From Pleurotus djamor (lineage: Eukaryota; Basidiomycota; Agaricomycetes; Agaricales; Pleurotaceae): a DNA stretch of 40,293 nt. The position numbers and the translations under genes were made by a program. Every line of letters starts with the position of its first letter. Position 1 is the first letter of the stretch. Below are positions 19,764-30,718 of the stretch, in pieces. The stretch covers positions 1-40,293 of the forward strand of contig JAPEVF010000365.1 of the NCBI GenBank assembly GCA_029747585.1. Reading direction: 5' to 3'. The notes under the pieces were generated by a model. It was not told the DNA's origin and did no database searches. It saw only the letters and a program-made list of their open reading frames with translations.

Positions 19764-21261
19764 CTAGCTAACAAAAGGATATACAGTCGGAGTAGGGTGA
19801 TCGGAAGCAGACTTTGAGAAGCACATAACCTGGTATTGAGTCCCCATGCCCAGAGGATCAACTAGTCTCTGGATGTCATGTTGTATGTTCTGTGCTCTCT
19901 CCGCAGAGGCAGCAGCTTGCACTAGAACCTTGGCCCGATGGTATACACCCATACCTTCGAGGAAAGTAGCTTGCGATATCGGCCCGTGTGACGTAGCTAT
20001 GAAAAATTTCAGGACCACGGGTGAAGTCGCAGGTATCCGAACAACATACCAAAGTCCGCTGCGGCCTCTCGGAGATATGCGAAGTCAACGTTAGCAGTAA
20101 GATCGCATTCTCCAGGTCGATGAAATATGCTCTCAGGTCGATGATCCTTGAAAGCCTGAAGGAAAATTGATAATGAGAATTAGGAAATGAAAGATAGATA
20201 ATTGACATACGCGGAATGAATCCCCAAAGGCCTTGTCCCCTCCATAGTCAACCACCAAGGCGCTTCCACCTTTCGATGAAGCTGCGATGAGTTCTCCAAT
20301 CGTCCGTGATACCTTGAATGATGCAGGCGAAACCTCGAGTTTCGAACCGGGAGGTAGAGACGCGAAACGAGGTGATGAATGTGCCAAAAGAGCCGAAACA
20401 GGAGACGGGGAGGGGGAGACGGCAGCGCAGAGTTCAGGCTGCTCATTGGCACCTGGTTGAGAAGCGACCATGATTTCCCGCCAGTCACCCTCGACCTTGG
20501 TCAATTTGTGGATCGGAAGCGCGTCGAAGAATTCGTGGGCAAGAATGAACGTGTACGCGTTTTCATCAGCAGGGATATCCTCAATAGAGCCCTCCCACCG
20601 TAGACTCCAATGATTGTCCTCACAAACCCGAGCTAAATTATCTTCCTGTAGCTGCCGCATACTCGGACTGCTTTCAACAAACACCAGCGATTTGTTCTCC
20701 AAAACCCTCGCCGCGGGGATCTTGGAAATGACTCGGAGGATGTCACTCATCAGCGTCCCTCTGCCTGGACCGAGTTCAACGATCCGTATGGATGAGGGCT
20801 GTCCAGCCGCGCTCCATTGACTCAGGAACCATATCCCGATGAGCTACAAAATCTAGAAGCTTGTCAAGCGGCGTGAACAAGACGGAGAAGCTACACACCT
20901 CGCCGAATACCTGGCTGATCTCAGGACTGGTGACGAAATCACCTTTTGTTCCGAAAACCGCATGAGAAGGATTCATGTAGTATCCATGTGTCGGATGGGA
21001 AAGACAAAGTTGCATATAACGCGCAAAGGAAATAGGTCCCGTCGCCTTTCAGCTATCAGTCAACCCTGTCGCAGTGCATTAGGAAGCCCAAGCTACCTTG
21101 ATCGTATCCAGAACTATTTTCTCGACCTCAGTTTGTCCATTAACGTTCACTGAACTTAGCTTCTGAAACGACGTGATAGCTCGTGATGTTTTCCAGCAGG
21201 CTGCAAGTGATTGCCTCCGGCATTCTCGAAGCGTTGAGGCAGTTCGCAGGCTCGAGAGCAT
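19764..21261 (-). CDS. NDUFAF7-like mitochondrial protein arginine methyltransferase (MidA family)
   Basis: SAM-dependent methyltransferase of the DUF185/MidA/NDUFAF7 family. In animals and fungi it acts in the mitochondrial matrix and methylates the NDUFS2 subunit during complex I assembly. The start at 21261 begins a Ser/Arg/Ala-rich, acid-poor leader (about 35 residues) consistent with mitochondrial import. Landmarks are ATGPISFARYMQLCLSHPTHGYY, GDFVTSPEISQVFGE, the SAM-binding VELGPGRGTLMSDILR, ILAHEFFDALPIH and LVVDYGG, then DLTANVDFAYLR and GPISQATFLEGMGV near the C-terminus. All are family blocks in the correct order. The gene is split into about six exons, and joins after IK, FGE and ADF were checked in phase. 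It is divergently paired with eIF6 across 173 bp. Presence of this gene implies a respiratory complex I. Confidence 0.9.
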
Positions 21262-21434
21262 CGCGACCGAAGTTGTAAGATATGACTCGAGTCAAGTCGG
21301 TTCCGGGGAGGGAGTCAGTTGACGGAAGGAAAAAACAAGTCCCGGGCGTCTAAGAAGTCATCAAAAAGAGTGATCGAACCGTCCCCTGAATTCCTCCTCC
21401 CTCAGGCTCCAGCTCTTACTACTACCCCTCCACC
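21262..21434. promoter_or_regulatory. Compact bidirectional promoter, NDUFAF7-like / eIF6
   Basis: Only 173 bp separate the two start codons, so the promoters must overlap or be shared. No TATA box is evident on either strand; the eIF6 side has a C/T-rich leader just before its ATG. Confidence 0.65.
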
Positions 21435-22390
21435 ATGGCTACCCGTAACTATCATTCTTTCTCGTGCGCCATTCGACAACTGAACCTATACTTTCTAGGT
21501 ATCCAATTCGAAAACAGCAGCGACATCGGAGTCTTCTCCAAACTCACAAACAGCTACTGCCTGGCTGCAATCCAAGGCAGCACAAATTTCTACTCAGCTT
21601 TCGAAAGCGAGCTGGGAGATGTTATCCCTATTGTACACACCAGCATTGGTGGTACGCGGATAGTAGGACGATTAACAGCTGGTGCGATCCCTCTTTTACT
21701 TCCATTAAAAATATTTCTAACCTCACAAATTTTCAAGGCAACCGCCATGGCCTGCTCGTCCCCTCAACAACCACCGATCAAGAACTCCAACACCTCCGAA
21801 ACTCACTGCCTGATGCTGTAGCGATACAGCGCGTAGAAGAGCGGTTATCTGCGTTGGGGAATGTTATCGCGTGCAACGATCACGTCGCCCTGGTCCATCC
21901 CGATGTCGATCGAGAGACTGAAGAAATCATCGCCGATGTCCTCAAGGTCGAAGTCTTCAGACAAACTATTGCAGACAATGTCCTTGTCGGCAGCTACTGT
22001 GCTATCACCAACCAGGGTGGACTGGTCCATCCGAAAACCAGTATCCAGGATCAAGATGAACTGAGCAGTTTGTTGCAAGTGCCCTTGGTCGTAAGTGACC
22101 CTTGGATTAACTTCTCAACTCTTTATTTATCTGGCTTCTACCTAGGCTGGGACTGTCAATCGTGGATCTGATGTTATCGGTGCCGGTCTTGTTGTCAATG
22201 ACTGGTGCGCGTTCACAGGTCTAGAAACAACAGCGACAGAGATCAGCGTAATCGAAGCCACCTTCAGTGAGTTTCAACGACACTTTCTTCTTCCTGTTCA
22301 TTATCTCATCGTCACCCAGAACTCCAAGGGCAAAGCTCAGCAGCGGTCATTGGAGAGATGCGTGATTCTCTAATCGATAATTGGGCGTAA
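21435..22390 (+). CDS. TIF6: Eukaryotic translation initiation factor 6 (eIF6)
   Basis: eIF6 binds the 60S ribosomal subunit and blocks premature joining to 40S; it is needed for 60S biogenesis and nuclear export. Exons 21435-21444 (only 10 nt), 21499-21681, 21738-22090, 22146-22266 and 22320-22390 give 245 residues, exactly the family length. Family sequences are [80 protein letters not shown] and [23 protein letters not shown]. The pentein-type repeat architecture is complete, with no breaks. The tiny first exon places an intron directly after codon three. Confidence 0.96.
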
Positions 22391-22638
22391 AATTGGGCTA
22401 TTTGCGACATAATCAATCACATTTTGTATCAAGTACACCTCTTGTATACCATTGTACCGTACGAAGTCATCTTCTACGTACTTCATAATTATCTACATCT
22501 ACATGATGCACCGTCTGATCACAACAAAAATAAAGCAACAACAAATTATTTCTATGGACATGGCAATGAGAGTAAACGGCCACAATGCCTAATCAAGACA
22601 CCAGCAAGCAAGGACTTTCGAACGATCGCTTTCTGAAC
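22391..22638. other. Convergent 3' region, eIF6 / CTP synthase
   Basis: AT-rich spacer between the stop codons of eIF6 (+) and CTP synthase (-); no gene seen. Confidence 0.65.
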
Positions 22639-24954
22639 CTACAATGCTCCCCTGCCATCAATAGCGTGCTCAATGGAATTTTCTCGGAGTTTGCTCTCGC
22701 TAACCATCGCATGCTCGGGATGAGGAGGCTTGAACGTAGTTTCTTGTCGCCGCATCTGCTCTTCGAGCACATGAGCACCACAGGCTGCAGCAACAAGGCC
22801 GAGGAAAGGCGGCGACGGGTTGAGAGGACGGGTGCAAAACTCTGGGTGAGCTTGGAAGCCGACAAAATATGGGTGATCTAAGAACGCAACAATGAGCAGT
22901 GGTAAACGGAGTTTTCGCAACATCACTCACCATACAGCTCCATGACCTGCATCCGCTCGCCCTTCTCATCTTTTCCAGTGAAACGGATACCATTTGGCAC
23001 GCTCTCTAATCTTTCAACATATTGTGGATTGACTTCATACCGATGGCGATGACGTTCCCATATCGTTTGCTTACTCCCATACAGACGACGGGCTTTGGAG
23101 TAGGGCTTGGCTGCGATCGTAGGTGGAGGGGTGGGCGGAGAAGATGATAACGATGAGGTAGACGATGAAGGCGAGGGGTTTGAAGCGCCCGGGGAGGCCT
23201 GATACTCTGTATCGTTTTGGAAGATTGTTGGTCGCAATCCCAGGCGCATTGTGCCGCCCATATGCGTTTTGGAAATTTCAGGCATGAACACAATCACTGG
23301 GTGCTCGGCGTCGGAAACAAATTCTGCAGAGGTAGCGTCTAAGTTGAGAAGTCAGTCGTCGAAGCCACATCGCGTCTGGGAAGTAACTTACTCTGCAGTC
23401 CGAGAACGTTTCTTGCCCACTCAATTACAGCGAGCTGGAACCCAAGGCATATACCCAAGAAAGGGATTTTCTGCTCTCTGGCATATTTGATTGCAAGCAT
23501 CATGCCCTCCGTGCCACGCGTTCCAAAGCCCCCCGGAACGAGGATTCCACTGGTTAATGGTTGAGCAAGACTATTTTATTCGGAGGCAAAGAATGAAGTG
23601 CCTACCCGGCACCAACAACAGATCTCCAGGCATCGTGATATTGCTTTGCGTTGGTTTCTTGAGTGGCGGGTTCCAAGTCAGACGACTCGACCCACTATAA
23701 CTTTGTTCAAAGCGCGAACCAGGCTGAGAGAGTAAAACATACATGGATAATTAGTTTTCGCTGCACTCTGAAGGCAGAGTGCTCTAGCGACTTTATCACG
23801 CTCATGTATGAGTCTTTCAAGTCGGTATATTTCCCCACAAGAGCGATTTGAACGGTGTCGTACAGTCGTTCTTGTCTAAAGATCGTGTCAATGAATGCGT
23901 GGGGCCATCTCAATGCCCAGTCACTTACACGGATGTCATTTCCTTCCAGCGCGTCGCAAGGCTCTTTCCTTTGTCTCGCATCTCCTCGGTTATTTGGATT
24001 GTATTCAGCTTGAGTCGATTCGTAAGATATTCGATGATACCCTGTGACTCGAGCAGGAGCGGGACGTGATAGACAGAAGAGACGTCGTGTACACCAAAGA
24101 CTTGATCGGAGGCGACGTGACAGAACATACTGATCTTGTCTTTCGTCGCAGGGGAGAGTGGTTGAGGAACAAGGAGACGGCAGGCAATCTACAAACCCGT
24201 TAAAACGGTGAATTTAAGGAGGAAGTCCATTATAACGCGCACGAGGTCAGGAAGTAAGCCCAGCCCTCGAAGTGAGTGAACAGTAGTTTGCGTTGGCTTC
24301 GTTTTCTGTTCACCATGCATGTCCGGGACAAGGGAGACGTGGATAAGGGCGAAATTGTCGTGACCGACTCGGAACTGAAACTGCCTCATCGCTTCCACGA
24401 AAGGTGCGCTCTCGATATCGCCGACCGTCCCTCCCAATTCAACGATACACACGTCGGGCGCGAGTCCAGTCTCGTCGACAGGGACTTTAGCAACCCTTTC
24501 GATCCAATCTTGGATCTCGGTCGTGACATGGGGGACAATTTGCACGGTCTTCCCCAGATACGCGCCTTTTCGTTCCTTTTCGATGACCTCAGAGTATATC
24601 TTGCCGGTAGTGATGTTGTTGTTGCGAGAAAGGGTGACATTGAGATATCGTTCGTAGTTTCCAAGATCAAGATCGACCTCTCCACCGTCATTGAGGACGT
24701 AAACTTCTCCATGTTCGGTGGGACGCATCGTACCCGCGTCGATGTTCATGTACGGATCAATCTTAATCGAGGTGACCTTCAGACCGGTCGTTTTGAGTAG
24801 AAGACCAGTCGAGGAGGCTGGATTGGGGGACGAGCACAGAGAAAAAAGGCGTCTGGATGGTGTTCTGAGTGAGGAGTGGGTTGCTGTGCGCACCAATGAC
24901 CCCCTTGCCAATGCCACTGACGACACCACCACTGACAACGATATACTTGGTCAT
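22639..24954 (-). CDS. URA7: CTP synthase
   Basis: Catalyses ATP-dependent amination of UTP to CTP with glutamine as nitrogen donor, the last step of de novo CTP synthesis in the cytosol. The start at 24954 gives [25 protein letters not shown], with the P-loop-like synthase site. Further synthase motifs are [39 protein letters not shown] and [11 protein letters not shown]. The class I glutamine amidotransferase domain follows, with [23 protein letters not shown] (nucleophilic Cys, codon at 23447-23449) and FQAHPEF (catalytic His and Glu). The C-terminus is AIDGRGAL. About seven exons are joined in phase. Compared with relatives, a Ser/Pro-rich segment of about 35 residues (23109-23201) is inserted in the amidotransferase domain before KARRLYG. 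Confidence 0.95.
23109..23201 (-). other. Ser/Pro-rich insertion in the CTP synthase glutaminase domain
   Basis: Encodes a run rich in Ser, Pro and Thr (for example [16 protein letters not shown]) between [12 protein letters not shown] and KARRLYG, where typical CTP synthases have only a few residues. No splice signals remove it cleanly and the frame stays open, so it is probably translated. Confidence 0.6.
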
Positions 24955-25207
24955 CGCGATAAAGAAACAAGGTTGGCTGAGGCAAAGCTTCGCAGTTGCA
25001 ATATTTTCTCGCTTTCCGTCACCTGACGCCGAATGAAGGGTACCGTGATTGTCGCGCTTAGGAGTCAGGAGTAACAAGCAAGATGATATATTTTATCAAA
25101 TGACAGAATGCTACAAAACGACAGCTAAAAGTCCATGAAGGGTGATGTACGTATCCACCAACTCATAAATATAACTACACTACTCAAGTCCGTGAGCACA
25201 AGCATGC
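24955..25207. promoter_or_regulatory. CTP synthase upstream region
   Basis: 253 bp between the CTP synthase ATG and the stop codon of the next minus-strand gene. It must contain the CTP synthase promoter and that gene's 3' end. No clear TATA box. Confidence 0.45.
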
Positions 25208-26834
25208 TTAGTCGCTGTAACGACCAGAGGGATGAGCTGTGAAGCCCTCCGTGTCTTTACCAGCCACGACGGTGTAGCGCGGCTTTGCCTCGCGTCCTTT
25301 CAAGCAGCCTTTGCTGAGCATAAGGGCACCCAAAGCGATCATGCTGATGAGGAGGCCAGCCAATAATCCAATGACGATGTAGCTGTTCCTGATCAACTCT
25401 CGGAGGTCGATGTCGACATCTCCACCCGATTCTCCGGCGAGGTGAACTTTGGGAGCTCCAGCGGTAGTAACAGTGCTGATGTCATAATCGGGCTCACGAC
25501 CACTTTGCTTGAACGGAGAGGTGATGAAGTTGAACCGTTGGCTGTCCGACCCGTTGCAATCGTTCAAGAAAATACGATCGCCCTGGTTTCCGGCGGAAGG
25601 CCCATTGCCGACTTGAACACATTTCTGGTTGAATGTGGACTTGATTGTGCAGCCGTCTGCGGTCAAATCTCCGGGAGCGACGGCAGTTGCGCTTGAGCAA
25701 CCTGAAGAACACTCGATGTTGAAGAATTTACGTCTAAAAGCCGAGGTTGAGTAACCCACAGCACCATCAAGTTTATATGAAAAGACGCACTCGTTATTCT
25801 CATCGGCAGGGATGAAGTACAGGTTGTCGTTCACAGCGCGCGTCGCAACGACCAGATTCGAGCCATTGAGGGACCTATAAGAAGAAACATGTTCAATGCC
25901 CGGAAGCAATATTCATAGGTGAAGGCACATACTTGGCAATGTAGTAGGGGACAGGTGAGCCAGTCTGTTCGAATCGGATCTCAAGACGTTTGTTGAAATC
26001 AGATTCACCAACGAGGTCGATGTTCGATTCGAATGTCGGGGCCCCCCAGTTTATGGCACTGTTGGCGACCCGAACGCCCTCGAACTCGAAGTTGGGATTA
26101 CAGACACCACCGTGGCCAGGGGGAGGAGGGGCCAAGGCTGTACCTCCACCCTCGTATGGAGGTTCGCTGGGGTCGATAAGTTCGCGCTTGAAGTAGTTGA
26201 ACCGTTGGCTGTCATCTCTACGGCAGGACGAAGCGATGAACAAGGCGTCGCCAGAAGATCCCCGACTGGGTGCGTTGTTCCCAACCTGCACGCAAGAATC
26301 GGGCTTATCCACGAGCCGCATGAAACAGTTGTCTTGGACAGCCGAGCCACAGAAACCACATTCAATAACGAATTTTTGGCCACTGCGAAAATGGTTATGA
26401 TAAGCAATTATAGCATCAATCAGCCGCGTACCCAACGTTTCCATTGTCCTGCTTCAGAACAAGGGAGCTGTTGCCACTGAGCTCAACGGCCAATGGTTTG
26501 TCGAAGGTGCTAAACGAGCCACATTTCAGCTTCATCGACCCATGAAAACACTCTACAGGCCTGAATATACGTACTGTATGGTATAAATAGGCGGATTAGC
26601 CCCAACCTTCTGGAACTTGAAGAAGGTCGGCGGAGTGGTCTTGATGAGTCCCGAATCCACATTCAGCCCATTAGAAAGCCCAACTGCCTCTGAGTTGTTC
26701 CAATCGTATGGCTCATCAGGCTCGAACTTGGGCTCGCAGATCTCTGGTGCAGCTGTCTGGCGTCTTGTTGGCTTTCCCAGCGCGACGCCCGAGAGAATAG
26801 AGCCGAGGCAGAGTACGGTGGAAAGGGAAATCAT
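25208..26834 (-). CDS. Secreted two-repeat, single-pass membrane protein of unknown function
   Basis: Not recognised by family. The start at 26834 opens a signal peptide (MISLSTVLCLGSILSGVALG) followed by KPTRRQ, a possible processing site. Exons join after YTI, NVG and YIAK to give about 500 residues. The ectodomain is an internal duplication: each half has a C-x-P-F start, a hydrophobic P-x-Y-x-I strand, paired Cys, then CVQVGN...G-D and SQRFN. The CVQVGN and SQRFN blocks recall carbohydrate-binding beta-trefoil (ricin-B-like) chemistry, but the match is weak. The second half ends before a transmembrane helix (YIVIGLLAGLLISMIALGALML) and a short basic cytoplasmic tail ending SGRYSD. Topology is type I. 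A surface receptor or adhesin is possible; this is inference. Confidence 0.75.
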
Positions 26835-26903
26835 GAGAGGCCTCCGAGGAAAGAGGGAAAGGATGTTTTTGTCGTGGATTGGATCATGAGAGCACCTCGA
26901 CAC

Positions 26904-26910
26904 CTTTATA
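26904..26910 (-). promoter_or_regulatory. TATA box of the membrane protein gene
   Basis: TATAAAG on the minus strand, about 70 bp upstream of the ATG at 26834, the same word and spacing as alkaline phosphatase A. Confidence 0.55.
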
Positions 26911-27799
26911 GTACCGCAGCGAACCTGCTGCCCGAGATTGCAATGGCAATGCGTTTCAAGGCGTTTTGTCAACAACGCGTCAACCCTACCAAGACCGAAC
27001 CAAGCTAATGCAGGGAACACTGCCACTAACTGTATATGGTAACTTTCCATCCATATATGGTATGTCATTGGGCATCAAACAACCGAAATGACCGGAGCAA
27101 ACTCGATGTTGCCCGCAAGGCATTCCCATCTCGGAGGCTCATGCATAGGGTTCGTGAGCGCGGTACAATGGCGCTGCAAAGTGTCTTGGAAGATGATGAA
27201 CCGGTGCATTCACGCGACCGTTTCACAAACCAGGCAAAAAACTGACACTTTCAACAATGTGTAGCCGCGCTCGCGCCTGTCAACTGAGTTTCGCCAGCGC
27301 AAAAAGGGTCGATCGCTACATACTTCCCAGTCGAGGCATCACGCTCATGTTCCAAGGATCTAGCGAACGTGCCAGGGTCTTCTCACAAGTTGTCAGAATA
27401 TTCTGGCGAGTTGCCTTGGTTGCGTCTGCGGCGTGATGCCCAATACTAGAGAAGGCCCGCAAAAATTCCAAGCTGGCGTGGACACAATACGAGTGCCGGT
27501 ATTTTGTTCCAAACGGTAGACTTGTAATTAGGTCAGTCCAAATACGACTAGAGCGGGTCATGTACTTACACAGACAATAAACATAACAACCCGAGTCGGA
27601 AAACACTGCCAGATCTCAGCAATCCCTGAACCACGGACGCCAGCGAATCAAGCCCTTGCTGTTGGCACCCAGCAAGTCGGATTACCTTCGTATCACAACA
27701 ACATAAACGAGGTCAAATGGCAGCAGGACTCGAATTACTAGACAGACGGACGATATGTGCGAATACATATAAGAGTGCAGACGACACAGACTTGAAATA

Positions 27800-28420
27800 A
27801 AATTACAAGAAGGTAGAGATGACAAAAGAGATCAAAGGAAAGGAAAGATTCGATATTCGGAGTTCTCGTATGTGAGGAGAAGAGATATGTAGTATGTCGG
27901 CATGGGAGGAGATCGTGTGTCGTACAGATAAAGTACATGAAAAACATGTCTACACTCCCTTGGAATGTCCTGTGGCTTAGTGGACAGACAAGTGTAGATG
28001 GAGAGACGGGATAGAGGGGAAACGAGAGAGAGAGAGATGAGAAAGGAGAGTCGGATGTAGGAAGAGGAAACGATGAAAGAAACAGGCCAAGAAAATAGAG
28101 AAATGATCAAACGANNGCACAACACAGCGAGCGAGCTTATATATATGGACAAGATGATAAATCAACCCATAATAGATATGTAGAAACATCTCATGGAGAG
28201 AGAGGGAGATAGAGAGAAACATTGAGAGAGAAAGGGAAAGAAAAAGAGTTCCAGGGTACGTGAATGAACGTGGCGATCGTACTCCAATCTTTTCGTACAC
28301 ATATATTTCATGAATGCCCAAAGAAAGGATGAAGATAGCGGACAACCACAAAGAGGTAGATGATTGATGATTGATGATAAAGGGAGATGTTGGGCTGACA
28401 GACGAGTTGGATACAGAATT
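27800..28420 (+). repeat. Purine-rich (GA/GGA) low-complexity tract
   Basis: The plus strand is strongly enriched in GA, GAGA and GGAA words, so the minus strand, which is sense for the upstream Whi5-like gene, is C/U-rich. It is imperfect, with no fixed period. It probably lies in the 3' untranslated or downstream region of that gene. Confidence 0.65.
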
Positions 28421-28657
28421 AGGTAGAGGTCGAAGCTTGGGTATGGTAGTCGTAGTCTGATTTGTCCGGGACGTGTAAGAGCATCCATATGAAGGTCGTG
28501 ACATTCAGAAACGCGAAGGATGACTTGGGGGGATGCGATCTACCGTCCAGCGTGGGGTTTACACAAAGAATTGTCCCGTATTGATACTGCAGAAGAAATG
28601 TGATGGACTATAAGGATAAGCTGTTTGCACGCCGCATTTGGACACGTCGTGACCGCG

Positions 28658-30718
28658 TTAACTGCTCAAGTCGATACCGGCGCCAAGGGATGCTCCCATC
28701 CCATCGGGACCGAGACCCCTCAGCGCACCAAGCCGAATCTGCTCCTCCTCAAAGAGTTTGCGTCCAACGTCAGCTCTGAGGCTCAGGTTCGGCTTCGGGG
28801 CCCCGGAAGGGTCGAAATGACTAGTAGCAGTCTTGCTGGTTCTAGGCGAAGGGGAGGCATTGATAAATTCGTTGATATTGAACTCGACAGTGGTAGAAGG
28901 GGGATAGGGGTTTTGTACTTGAGGACTCGCGGATTTGTTCTCGACCGTGTTGGTCGTATGACGAGGGGCAGAGAACGATGGAGGGGGTAGGAGTTGAGAG
29001 GTAGGCTGATTCGGGGGTGTTGAGCGACCCGATTTCTGTACCACATTAGCAGGACGCGAAGAAGGCTCGACACCCATGTAGCTCCCAATGCTAGACATAC
29101 TTGAGGCCAAACTAGCTTCGCTAGCGCCACCTCGAGCTAGAGGCTTGGCCTGACCGGTGGGAAGGCTCTTCCTGTGAGAATCTTCCAAAATAGGACCGGG
29201 AGGAGCTGGGGTAGTGGCGAACAGCACACGGCCCTTGGGCCGATCGTTGTTCGTCGACAGTGTTCTGAACGCGGCCAGATCTCGGTTGTTCCTCTCCTTA
29301 TTGGTGGTAGGTCTGGCAGGAGAAGGAGAGGTAGCCAAGAATAGCATCAAGTCCGCTGCCTCGTTGTCAGTGGGATCGGGACGCGGTGTCGTGGTGACCC
29401 TGGATTCGCTCGTGACACTTCCAGCAGGCGTGTGGGGACGAATGAGCGCGCCTTCTGGAACCAGAGTTTGGCTAGAGGCTGCTATATCAGAGAAAGAACG
29501 CGCAGAACTCTGCATGTAGTGGGAATATGACGCCGCCGAACCGGCTTCCGAAGCCGCGCCATCAATACTTGACCGAGGAGACGAAGCACTGCCTGCACCG
29601 ACAGACAAGGAAGCGCTGCCACGGTGATTGTGCATCAACAATGATGTGAGGGCAGCAGCAGCCTTCATGTCGATGTCGCCATCGCCGTCGACTGAGTCGG
29701 TATCGTTGGTGCCTCCGGAAGTTCGGCGTGCCGATCGCTTCTGCTTTCCTTTTGGGGTGCGCTTGGTCTTCGGGGTGGCCGATTTAAGGTCTTTGCTTCG
29801 TCCTTTCGTATGAGCGCGCGTACCCTCGGCTATGCTCTTGACGGGAGCATGTGAGTCAGCAGCATCTCGAGGGCGATTGCGGGGAGAGTCGATCTGACGA
29901 ACTGGGGCGGGGGGAGGTGGGTCACTAGGGTTGTGTATGGTACGAGCGTAGTTGGCAGGTGGGATGGCCAATAAGGAAGCGTATAAGCTTTGGCCATAAG
30001 GCGACGCGTTGTTGGCAGGTGAAGGCGGATACGCCTGTACTCGGCTTGTCGAAGGAGGATTCGGGGGAATCAATGATCCGGTGCTATCGAAAGTAGGGTA
30101 ATAGTTGACTCCTCGCGAGAACGCCTGGGATGCGGGAGCTCTTTTGGACCCGCTTGGTTGTCCGGCAGAGCCGCTGTGATTATTACCTGCTGCGTTGATA
30201 GTAGTTACGCCGGTCTTACGCTTCGCGGCGATGGTGCGGGAACCCGAGGCAGCGTTGGGCTGGTTGGACGACTCCTCGAGCTCGCGCAGCGATACTTGTG
30301 GAATGTTGTGTGTAGCTTTGAATGAGGCGTATGCGAGGCGGGCACGTAAGGCGCGAGTTACCTGAAGTGCGTGGGAGCGTGGTGAGTAATGGAAAGGAGA
30401 CATAACCACGAAACGTGGGATGGACGCCGTCACCGTGCCCGAGCAGAGCGCCAGGCGTCACGCAGCGAGCTCGACTCCGCCGTCAGCGCAGCACATCACG
30501 CCCACGGGCAAGACGCGTCGAAGAGGAGAGCTGAAACATACCGAAGATAATCGGGCCCTTTCCCTGAATTTCTCCACGGCCTTGGTTCNGTCGTCGTGCT
30601 CGGTGGAGAGGGGGCTGGCGACGCCGACGAGGTTGACGTCGAGGGGTGGCAGGGCGGTCTGGGAGAAGAAGGTCATTGGAGGCGACGGGGACGTGGCAGA
30701 CGAATCAGGAGTAGCCAT
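28658..30718 (-). CDS. Candidate Whi5/Nrm1-type G1/S transcription repressor
   Basis: Two exons, 30542-30718 and 28658-30361, joined in phase 0, encode 626 residues. The protein is almost entirely disordered (Ser, Pro, Ala, Thr), with basic nuclear-localisation-like clusters (KTKRTPKGKQKRSARR) and many SP/TP sites. The only folded-looking segment spans the splice junction: KFRERARLSS then VTRALRARLAYASFKATHN. The spacing L-x-x-RL-x-YA-x-x-K resembles the short GTB/Whi5 motif of Whi5 and Nrm1, which bind SBF/MBF, and abundant SP/TP sites would fit CDK control. This is a motif-level inference from about 20 residues. The start at 30718 is the first ATG of a plausible frame; an upstream in-frame start (30931) would add low-quality sequence. 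One N (30589) sits in frame. Confidence 0.55.

Larger units (their letters stand above)
26835..28657. other. Gene-poor intergenic region, 1.8 kb
   Basis: Contains the promoter of the membrane protein gene (right of 26834) and the 3' region of the Whi5-like gene (left of 28658). Short frames at 27316-27606 and 27832-28504 (minus) have no recognisable content; the latter simply reads the pyrimidine-rich strand. A two-base N gap lies at about 28115. Confidence 0.55.

Noticed and set aside
24276..24800. Plus-strand 174-codon frame
   Set aside because: It lies antisense to highly conserved CTP synthase exons.
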